Of a stretch of 24,382 bases of DNA, positions 15,608 through 21,858 are shown piece after piece. The position numbers and the translations under genes are program-made. The stretch lies in the NCBI GenBank assembly GCA_044349205.1, contig JBIKRJ010000009.1, positions 1-24,382 of the forward strand. The letters run 5' to 3'. Below the pieces are notes generated by a model. That model was given only the letters and a program-made list of their open reading frames with translations. It was not told where the DNA came from and made no database searches. Position 1 is the first letter of the stretch, and every line of letters starts with the position of its first letter. Source of the stretch: UBA9547 sp044349205 (GTDB lineage Bacteria > Bacteroidota > Bacteroidia > Cytophagales > UBA9547).

Positions 15608-17503
15608 CTAAAACATATACCCAAAAGTGAAACCAAGTTTTCCAGTAAAATACACTTCGTTTTGTGGTACGTCTTCAAATATCAAACTGTAGGGAAAATA
15701 TCCCGAACCCGTATTGTATCGGTTGTTTAGTTTGCCAATTGCCAATCCGACAAAAAAATCGAGTGTCCAGCCACGCCTGTCGTCGCGACCACTTATAAAA
15801 ATGCGGTTCCCTCCTACAATCGCATATTCGAATGCTTTTTGGCCCAGTTTGTAGTTAAATACTTTTTCACTACCTGCAAGTGTGTCGTTGGCAGTGGTGG
15901 AAAAATTCATGACTTTGTATCGAAAGCTATGCCCAAAATACAAACTACCCAAACCAGTGTTGGGATGGTAAAATTTCTGCATCAATTCAAAACTATGTCC
16001 TTCTTTGGCAATGTACAAAGGCGGCAAAGAGTTTGAACTACTGAAAAAAGGGCTTTTATGAAACGTGTAAATAAATTGAATCCCTAACCTTTCTTCAATG
16101 ATATATTCGGCACAAAAAGGAATTTGACGGTACACAAACATAGCCAAGGGGTTTGTGCTGAGTAGTAATGCCTTATATTCTGTTATTCGCGGACGGAAAT
16201 AGCGTATTTTGGACAATCGCCTGCGTTTGGTGCTGGTATTTTTCGAATCATCCTCCATTTTCTTGTTCTTCAGGGTGTCGGCCAAAACTTCTGTTTTCAA
16301 GGTATCTTCTACTTCTTGCAAGGGCACGAATACCGTTTGTTTGTCTTCGTAATAGGTGCGATAAAAACCTGCCAATTCCCCTTTTGGCTTGTACAATTTC
16401 CAAACCCCAGTTTTTACCCCATTTTGAATCACCCCCTCCATTTTTTTGATTCCATTTGGGTAATAGCCTGTAAATTTCCCTTCTCCGTTTACAAACTGAC
16501 AGTAACCCTCTATGCTTCCATCTTCGTGGTAATACACCCACGAACCCTCGTTCACCCCCTTTTTGATGTAACCGGTTACTTTCATTTTGCCACTTTCGTA
16601 GTATTCCTTGTAAGGCCCCTCGCCCAATTTGAATTGAGATTCGGCTTTAAACTCGCCAGTAGGGTAATACAGTTTCCAAAAACCATCTTTTTCCCCATCC
16701 TTATGCGTCCCCTCCATGCTCAAAGCCCCATTTTCGTGGAAATAACGCCAGTTGCCAAAAGGCACACCGTTCAAATACAAGCCTTCGCTGGCCAACAAAC
16801 CCGTTTCGTGCATAAACTTCCAAAATCCATCTTTGAGTCCGCCGCGTTCCACACCAGTTGCTTTCAGTTTGCCATTTTCGTGGTAATAATTCCACACGCT
16901 GTCGCTTTTCCCATTGACTAGCAAACCCTCCATTTTTACCCCGCCCGACTTGTAATACTCTCTGTAAAAACCTTTCCCTTTTTCGTAAAAAGTGAAGGCT
17001 TTTGTAGCGCCATCCTCATAAAAATAATACCAGGGGCCAGTTGCTTTATTTTGGACGTAAGTCCCTTTCGATTTCAATTTCCCATTTTCGTAGTATTGCG
17101 TCCAATCGCCATTTTTTTGCCCTTTTTCCAAATTCCCTTCCATATTTTTGCCCCCATTTTCATAATAGTAGGTCCAAAATCCGTGGTTTTGAAACTCTTG
17201 AATTTCCCCTTTCATGCGCAAAGCTCCATTCTCGTAAAAATATTCCCACAGACCTACAGGCTTGTTCATTTTGTAATTTCCCCTTGATCGTAATTGACCA
17301 TTATAAAAATATTCCTCGTAAAGGCTGTCGATTACATTTTGATTGTTCCCCAACACATAATACACCACCTGCAACTTGGTTTTTTCGCGGTCATAAAAAC
17401 GGGTTTTTTGCTTGTGTTGCGCTAGGGCGCAAAAGGAAAAAAAAAGTACCGCACACAAAAAGAGTAGGCGGTACAAGCGAAATATGGAAAGGTTTTTGGA
17501 CAC
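15608..17503 (-). CDS. Exported YwqK/MORN-like repeat protein with probable C-terminal outer-membrane barrel
   Basis: A 631-residue protein from a GTG start, with a signal peptide (LYRLLFLCAVLFFSFCALAQ). About 14 tandem repeats of 20-25 residues follow, each built on YYENGxLxxxGxxxxGxxxGxW; three units are short and lack the final GxW. These resemble the repeats annotated as YwqK-family 'antitoxin' or MORN-like in Bacteroidota. A basic, lysine/arginine-rich linker (STKRRRLSKIRYFRP) leads to a 190-residue domain with alternating aromatic strands that ends GKLGFTFGYMF; a terminal Phe is the usual outer-membrane beta-barrel signal. The barrel call is inference. The GTG at 17503 gives MSKNLSIFRLYRLLFL; a TTG at 17536 is possible. 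The gene follows DUF4835 closely, where recN is usual in this phylum. No toxin gene is next to it, so an antitoxin role is not supported. Confidence 0.82.
   Translation of the reverse strand: MSKNLSIFRLYRLLFLCAVLFFSFCALAQHKQKTRFYDREKTKLQVVYYVLGNNQNVIDSLYEEYFYNGQLRSRGNYKMNKPVGLWEYFYENGALRMKGEIQEFQNHGFWTYYYENGGKNMEGNLEKGQKNGDWTQYYENGKLKSKGTYVQNKATGPWYYFYEDGATKAFTFYEKGKGFYREYYKSGGVKMEGLLVNGKSDSVWNYYHENGKLKATGVERGGLKDGFWKFMHETGLLASEGLYLNGVPFGNWRYFHENGALSMEGTHKDGEKDGFWKLYYPTGEFKAESQFKLGEGPYKEYYESGKMKVTGYIKKGVNEGSWVYYHEDGSIEGYCQFVNGEGKFTGYYPNGIKKMEGVIQNGVKTGVWKLYKPKGELAGFYRTYYEDKQTVFVPLQEVEDTLKTEVLADTLKNKKMEDDSKNTSTKRRRLSKIRYFRPRITEYKALLLSTNPLAMFVYRQIPFCAEYIIEERLGIQFIYTFHKSPFFSSSNSLPPLYIAKEGHSFELMQKFYHPNTGLGSLYFGHSFRYKVMNFSTTANDTLAGSEKVFNYKLGQKAFEYAIVGGNRIFISGRDDRRGWTLDFFVGLAIGKLNNRYNTGSGYFPYSLIFEDVPQNEVYFTGKLGFTFGYMF
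16345..17317 (-). repeat. Tandem YwqK/MORN-like coding repeats
   Basis: About 14 diverged units of 60-75 bases coding for the motif YYENGxLxxxG. They differ at the DNA level, so this is an old protein repeat, not a recent tandem duplication. The repeats create several spurious open frames on both strands. The boundaries are approximate. Confidence 0.75.
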
Positions 17504-17539
17504 TAAATTCCTCGATTTCCAAGTAAAAAAGGGCAAATA

Positions 17540-18454
17540 CTACCCAGAAATAATCTTGAGATATTTTTCATTGTTGGTAGCATCTATTGTACGCAATATG
17601 TCGTAAGCTTGTTGTTTCTGCTCCGTACTAGCTTGTTGGAATATTTTGACCAATTCTTCAGCCTTGCCATTGAAAAATGACTTGATAAAAACACTTGTAG
17701 GCCGCAGTTCAAAGGCTTTTTTGATTTTTCCGATAGATGCCAAAATATGGGCACGAGCAGTATCGGCATTGAAACTAAAATTGTCCAAGCCCAAACGGTG
17801 GTATTCGTACACTGCCTCACGAAGCTGAATAAGCTGTTGGTTATTTTGGTTTTCATTCAACCAATAGCGCACATTTTGACCATCGAATGCCTTCCATCCC
17901 TTGTAGTTTTGTTGTTGGGCGGTGTTCACTATTTCCAAGGCTTTTTCCAAATAAGGATTGCCTCCCAAATACCCATAGCTGTCGAAATCGATGGCAAGCG
18001 CGGTGTAGGCGTAAAAGGCAAGTAAAGATGTAAGGTTGGATGTGAACTGGTTGTCGTTGTAAATCATTTGCTGACCCAAAGCATATTCAAATTCAAAATA
18101 GGTATCCACAAAATCCATCAATATAGATTCATAAGATGAGGCGTATACAGGACGCGAGCTCTGAAACTGTGCCGTTCCTTTGAACTGGTTTTGGGAGGGC
18201 ACTTCTCTGATGGTGATGTACAAATTACACGACAAGCGTTCTTCGGGTTTGAACTGAATCTTTGTCCATTTGTTGGTATTCAAAAAGGTGCTAATCTGCA
18301 CTTGCATATCGCGGAAAAAAGCCTTGTCGGTATAGCTGCCCGTTCCAGTTTCTTTTATTTGCTCGGAATCTACAATCACATTTACTTTTAGCTCTTGTGC
18401 CTGAAGGCTAAAAAAAACGGGGATATAGGCCAATAACAAGGCGATTTTTTTCAT
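17540..18454 (-). CDS. DUF4835 family exported protein
   Basis: A 304-residue protein with a signal peptide (MKKIALLLAYIPVFFSLQAQ) and the DUF4835 pattern: ELKVNVIVDSEQI, then DMQVQISTFLNTNKWT, RLSCNLYITIREVPS, SRPVYASSYES and the conserved NLTSLLAFYAYTALAIDFDS. The rest is mostly helical. The function is unknown; the family is nearly confined to Bacteroidota and usually lies directly after coaBC, as here. Its start overlaps the coaBC stop by 4 bases (ATGA), so it is translationally coupled. It is probably periplasmic. Confidence 0.92.
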   Translation of the reverse strand: MKKIALLLAYIPVFFSLQAQELKVNVIVDSEQIKETGTGSYTDKAFFRDMQVQISTFLNTNKWTKIQFKPEERLSCNLYITIREVPSQNQFKGTAQFQSSRPVYASSYESILMDFVDTYFEFEYALGQQMIYNDNQFTSNLTSLLAFYAYTALAIDFDSYGYLGGNPYLEKALEIVNTAQQQNYKGWKAFDGQNVRYWLNENQNNQQLIQLREAVYEYHRLGLDNFSFNADTARAHILASIGKIKKAFELRPTSVFIKSFFNGKAEELVKIFQQASTEQKQQAYDILRTIDATNNEKYLKIISG

Positions 18455-19644
18455 GGAATGAATGTCAATATTTTGGTTACGATGTCTTCTGCTACTGCGT
18501 ATTTTGGTTTCAAATCATACGCTGTCTTTTGGTTATACTTGTCGAAAATGGTCACTTTGTTGGTATCGTGCTGAAAACCAGCACCTTGTTCGCTCATGGA
18601 ATTTAGCACTACAAAATCTAGATTTTTTGCCAAAAGCTTCTTTAAAGCGTTTTGTTCCTCGTCTTGTGTTTCCAAAGCAAAACCAACTGTCACTTGGTGT
18701 GGTTTTTTAACCTTTCCCAACTCTTTGGCAATGTCTTTTGTCTTGACCAATTCCAAATGTAAGATTTCTTCCTCCTTTTTTATTTTCTCTTTCGATAGAT
18801 TTTTTGGTGCATAGTCGGCCACGGCGGCTGCAAATACGGCAATATCGGTCTCGGGAAAGTATTTTGAAGCTTGGGCAAACATTTCTTCTGCTGATGTTAT
18901 GCTCACTAAAGTCACATTGAGATGCGAAGGTTTCAACGCTGTAGGCCCCGAAACGAGCAACACTTCTGCCCCTTTTTCGGCGAGGTTTTCGGCAATGGAA
19001 AAGCCCATTTTGCCGCTGGAATGATTGCCAATGTACCGCACAGGATCCAAGGCTTCGTAGGTAGGCCCAGCTGTGACCAAGGCTTTTTTGCCTTTCAATG
19101 GCAAATGTGGAGAAAAGAATTCTTCCAATTTCAGCGCAATTACCTCGGGCTCTTCCATGCGCCCTTGGCCTACTAGGCCACTTGCCAGCTCGCCGTACTT
19201 GGCTTCTATGACCTTATTTCCAAACGATAGCAGCTTTTTAAGATTTTGCTGAAATGTTGGGTGTTGATACATGTCCAAATCCATGGCTGGACACACAAAT
19301 ACAGGGCATTTGGCAGATAAATAGGTGGCCAACAGCAAATTGTCGCAAACACCATTTGCCATTTTGGCAACGGTATTGGCACTAGCCGGTGCTATGAGGT
19401 ATACATCTGCCCACTCGCCCAATTCCACATGATTGTTCCAAATGCCGCCATCGACAAACTCGGAATAAACAGGGTTTTTTGAAAGAGTAGAAAGTGTGAG
19501 GGGTGTTATAAATTCAAAAGCCGAAGAAGAGGCTATGACCTTTACTTCGGCTTGTTTTTTTACGAGTTCGCGAATGAGTATTGCCGACTTATATGCCGCA
19601 ATACTGCCCGTAATGCCCAAAAGGATTTTCTTTCCCTTCAGCAT
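18451..19644 (-). CDS. coaBC: Bifunctional phosphopantothenoylcysteine decarboxylase / phosphopantothenate-cysteine ligase
   Basis: Two steps of coenzyme A synthesis: CoaB joins 4'-phosphopantothenate and cysteine, and CoaC decarboxylates the product with FMN. The CoaC domain (1-180) has GITGSIAAYK, the catalytic His72 in WNNHVELGEW and PASANTVAKMANGVCDNLL. The CoaB domain (185-397) has KALVTAGPTYEALDPVRYIGNHSSGKMG, in two blocks, and AAAVADYAPKN. Two residues differ from the E. coli Dfp pattern: the PAMN asparagine is Asp122 (PAMDLDMY), and the active-site flap cysteine is Ser155 (ELASGLVGQGRM). I believe this variant is usual in Bacteroidota. The gene follows rpoZ by 8 bases and overlaps DUF4835 by 4. 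Confidence 0.95.
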   Translation of the reverse strand: MLKGKKILLGITGSIAAYKSAILIRELVKKQAEVKVIASSSAFEFITPLTLSTLSKNPVYSEFVDGGIWNNHVELGEWADVYLIAPASANTVAKMANGVCDNLLLATYLSAKCPVFVCPAMDLDMYQHPTFQQNLKKLLSFGNKVIEAKYGELASGLVGQGRMEEPEVIALKLEEFFSPHLPLKGKKALVTAGPTYEALDPVRYIGNHSSGKMGFSIAENLAEKGAEVLLVSGPTALKPSHLNVTLVSITSAEEMFAQASKYFPETDIAVFAAAVADYAPKNLSKEKIKKEEEILHLELVKTKDIAKELGKVKKPHQVTVGFALETQDEEQNALKKLLAKNLDFVVLNSMSEQGAGFQHDTNKVTIFDKYNQKTAYDLKPKYAVAEDIVTKILTFIP

Positions 19645-19652
19645 GTAACAGA

Positions 19653-19970
19653 TTAAACTTCTTCCGTCTCGGGCTTGCGGAAATAGACTTTATCCTCGAT
19701 AAATTCTTCCAAAGCAACCATAGAAGGCTTTGGCATACGCTCGTAGTATTTGGATATTTCTATTTGCTCACGGTTTTCAAATATTTCTTCCAAATTATCT
19801 TCTTTGGTGGCAAATTCAGACAGCTTGTTGCCAAGCTCTTCTTTCAATTTGGTGGAAATTTGTCTAGCCCTTTTGGATATGATGGCGATAGACTCGTACA
19901 CGTTTTCTGTTTCCTTACCTAGTTCGATAACATCTCTGGTAATGATAGAAGCGTTTGCTACTGGTTTCAT
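19653..19970 (-). CDS. rpoZ: RNA polymerase omega subunit (Rpb6-like)
   Basis: A 105-residue protein of the Bacteroidota omega/Rpb6 type, which helps assemble RNA polymerase. The core is MKPVANASIITRDVIELG, then NVYESIAIISKRARQIS, close to the omega motif in which a helix binds the beta' C-terminus. The C-terminal part is acidic and specific to the phylum (PSMVALEEFIEDKVYFRKPE). It has its own promoter 20-27 bases upstream and leads the operon rpoZ-coaBC-DUF4835-YwqK repeat protein. In many relatives bamD precedes it; here the upstream gene is dnaJ. Confidence 0.9.
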   Translation of the reverse strand: MKPVANASIITRDVIELGKETENVYESIAIISKRARQISTKLKEELGNKLSEFATKEDNLEEIFENREQIEISKYYERMPKPSMVALEEFIEDKVYFRKPETEEV

Positions 19971-19989
19971 AGGATTTGATACAAGGGTG

Positions 19990-19997
19990 CAAATATA
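19990..19997 (-). promoter_or_regulatory. -7 element of the rpoZ operon
   Basis: Minus-strand TATATTTG matches TAnnTTTG exactly, 19 bases from the ATG at 19970. No clear -33 element is seen; TGTG at 20024-20021 is the nearest weak candidate. Confidence 0.55.
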
Positions 19998-20038
19998 GGA
20001 ATCTTTTTGTTGAAATTAGACACATTTTTAGGTTACGT

Positions 20039-20053
20039 GATTTCTCTGAAATC
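20039..20053. terminator. Small hairpin directly after dnaJ
   Basis: GATTTC-TCT-GAAATC is a perfect 6-base stem with a 3-base loop, starting right at the dnaJ stop. It is AT-rich and no U-tract follows on the minus strand, so it would be a weak terminator at best. It separates grpE-dnaJ from the rpoZ promoter. Confidence 0.3.
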
Positions 20054-21196
20054 TTAAAAAAATTCTTTCACCTTTTCGAAAAAGCTTTTTTCCCCTTTAC
20101 CCGGGTTGGGGTGGAAGTTGGGCGAATCGCGCAAAGATTCCAGAATTTCCTTTTCCTGTGGGCTTAAATGCTTGGGTGTCCAAACATTGACGTAGATAAG
20201 CTGGTCGCCTTTTTGGTAGGAATTTAGGTCTTTAATCCCTTTGTCTTTTAAGCGTAGTATTTTACCACTTTGCGTTCCTGGGTCGATTTTAATTTTGACA
20301 TTTCCGCCTATGGTAGGCACTTCTACGCTGGTGCCTAGGGCGGCATCTACAAAGTTTACGTGAAGATCATACACAATGTTGTTGCCTTCGCGTTTCAGGT
20401 TAGGATGTTCTTCCTCTTCAATTAAAATAATCAAATCGCCGGCCATTCCACCTCTGGGTGGCATATTACCCTTGCCGCTCATGCTCAATTGCATGCCATC
20501 GGCCACGCCAGCAGGCACTTTTATGGCTATTACTTCTTCTTCAGCTGTTACGCCTTCTCCATGACAGGTGCCACATTTTTCTTTTACAATCTTACCTTCT
20601 CCGTGGCACACCGGGCAAGTGCTGGTTGACATCATTTGCCCTAAAATGGTATTGGTTACCCTGCGTACCTGTCCCGAACCGTTGCAGTTCGAACAAGATT
20701 GCAAAGCCGATCCGTTTTTGGCTCCTGTGCCGTTGCACGATTTACAACCCACATTTCGTTTGACTTTTATCTTCTTTTCTACCCCTTGGGCAGCTTCTTC
20801 CAAGGTAAGTTTTAGTTTAATGCGCAAGTTGGAACCCTGGCGCACACCAGCGCGACCTCCTCGGCCACCTCCAAAAAAACCTTCGAAACCACTCCCACCA
20901 AACACATCACCAAACTGAGAGAAGATGTCTTCCATGTTCATGCCACCGCCCGAGAAACCTCCGCCGCCACCCATGCCTTGATGGCCAAACTGGTCGTAGC
21001 GGGCTTTCTTCTCAGAATTACTCAATACATCGTAGGCCTCGGCGGCTTCCTTGAACTTTTCTTCAGCCTTTGGGTCATCAGGGTTCTTGTCGGGGTGGTA
21101 TTTGATGGCAAGCTGACGGTATGCCTTCTTGATTTCGTCGGCAGAGGCATTACGGCCAACACCCAATATTTCGTAATAATCTCTTTTGGAAGCCAT
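20054..21196 (-). CDS. dnaJ: Chaperone DnaJ
   Basis: Hsp40 co-chaperone that delivers substrates to DnaK and stimulates its ATPase. The J domain (1-70) has the HPD motif at 34-36 (KYHPDKNPDDPKAEEKF). A Gly/Phe-rich linker spans about 75-118 (GGGGGFSGGG, GFEGFFGGG). Four zinc-binding CxxCxGxG repeats follow, with cysteine pairs at 151/154, 168/171, 194/197 and 208/211, and then the two C-terminal substrate-binding domains. Length is 380 residues, a complete class A DnaJ. It follows grpE by 38 bases of AT-rich DNA and is probably co-transcribed with it. dnaK is not in the window. Confidence 0.97.
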   Translation of the reverse strand: MASKRDYYEILGVGRNASADEIKKAYRQLAIKYHPDKNPDDPKAEEKFKEAAEAYDVLSNSEKKARYDQFGHQGMGGGGGFSGGGMNMEDIFSQFGDVFGGSGFEGFFGGGRGGRAGVRQGSNLRIKLKLTLEEAAQGVEKKIKVKRNVGCKSCNGTGAKNGSALQSCSNCNGSGQVRRVTNTILGQMMSTSTCPVCHGEGKIVKEKCGTCHGEGVTAEEEVIAIKVPAGVADGMQLSMSGKGNMPPRGGMAGDLIILIEEEEHPNLKREGNNIVYDLHVNFVDAALGTSVEVPTIGGNVKIKIDPGTQSGKILRLKDKGIKDLNSYQKGDQLIYVNVWTPKHLSPQEKEILESLRDSPNFHPNPGKGEKSFFEKVKEFF

Positions 21197-21234
21197 GTTG
21201 TACTGTTAATTACTAATTAACGGTTATTAATTAA

Positions 21235-21765
21235 TCAATTGCCTATCACCACTTTTGCGTAACGAATCAGTTTTTCGTTTAGATAATATCCTTTCTCTAA
21301 CTCGTCTACTATTTTTCCTTTTTGGTCTTCGGAAGGTGCAGGAATTTGGGTCACAGCTTCATGCAGTTCGCTATCGAATTCAGTTCCAAGGCTATCTAGT
21401 GCTTTCAAACCTTTTTGCTCGAGTGTGCGAGTGAGTTTGGAAAAGACCAAGTTCACACCCTCTTTCAGAGCTTCTATGCTTTGCGCCGATTCAAGCGATT
21501 TGTTGGTCCTATCCAAATCATCTAGAATGGGCAAAAGGGCTACCATCAACTCGCGGTTGGCCGTTTGCATGGTTTCAATTTTTTCTTTCGAAGTACGCCT
21601 TTTGTAATTGTCAAATTCAGAATACAGACGAAGGTATTTGTCCTTCATTTCTGCCAATTCGGCTTCTAATTTTTCTGACTCAGCGGCAGATGATTCTGTT
21701 TCCTCGGCAACATTGTCCGTTTGTTCTTCCAAGTTTTCAGCCAGAGTATCTTTTTCTTCGTTCAT
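21235..21765 (-). CDS. grpE: Nucleotide exchange factor GrpE
   Basis: Releases ADP from DnaK. The 176-residue protein has an acidic, disordered N-terminus (MNEEKDTLAENLEEQTDN), a long helix (EAELAEMKDKYLRLYSEFDN) with the family signature YSEFDNYKRRTSKEKIE, and a C-terminal beta domain (GKIVDELEKGYYLNEKLIR, then AKVVIGN). An in-frame extension to 21843 would cross the promoter, so the ATG at 21765 is chosen; the predicted leader is about 20 bases. It heads the grpE-dnaJ pair and starts 93 bases from the end of uvrA, with repeats in between that may serve heat-shock control. Confidence 0.95.
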   Translation of the reverse strand: MNEEKDTLAENLEEQTDNVAEETESSAAESEKLEAELAEMKDKYLRLYSEFDNYKRRTSKEKIETMQTANRELMVALLPILDDLDRTNKSLESAQSIEALKEGVNLVFSKLTRTLEQKGLKALDSLGTEFDSELHEAVTQIPAPSEDQKGKIVDELEKGYYLNEKLIRYAKVVIGN

Positions 21766-21791
21766 TACGGAATCGTTTTGTTGGTCTGACA

Positions 21792-21799
21792 CAAAAGTA
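21792..21799 (-). promoter_or_regulatory. -7 element of grpE-dnaJ
   Basis: Minus-strand TACTTTTG matches TAnnTTTG exactly, 26 bases upstream of the ATG. There is no recognisable -33 element at the expected distance (the minus strand reads TCGAG there), which suggests the need for an activator or another sigma factor. Confidence 0.55.
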
Positions 21800-21810
21800 C
21801 AACAATGTTG
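21800..21810. promoter_or_regulatory. Perfect palindrome in the grpE promoter spacer
   Basis: CAACA-A-TGTTG is a 5-1-5 palindrome that abuts the -7 element. The position suits an operator. It does not look like the CIRCE element of HrcA. Confidence 0.35.
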
Positions 21811-21826
21811 CCAAATGGCTCGATTG

Positions 21827-21840
21827 TGACAGAATGACAG
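21827..21840 (-). promoter_or_regulatory. Direct repeat TGTCA-N3-TGTCA upstream of grpE
   Basis: On the minus strand CTGTCATTCTGTCA holds two TGTCA copies 8 bases apart, 27 bases upstream of the -7 element. It could be an activator site or an alternative promoter element for heat shock. Assignment to a regulator is not possible from sequence alone. Confidence 0.35.
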
Positions 21841-21858
21841 CAACCAAATTATATAAAA

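Noticed and set aside
16316..16921. 201-residue open frame on the plus strand inside the YwqK-repeat gene
   Set aside because: It is a shadow of the repeated codons on the opposite strand; the minus-strand frame has a signal peptide and clear repeats.
15608..17503. Toxin-antitoxin system based on the YwqK 'antitoxin' family label
   Set aside because: No toxin gene is next to it, and the protein is exported with a long repeat rod and a barrel-like domain; the label comes from a family name, not from function.
21766..21843. 26-residue N-terminal extension of GrpE
   Set aside because: It covers the promoter and the repeats, and its residues (Cys- and Trp-rich) are unlike GrpE N-termini.
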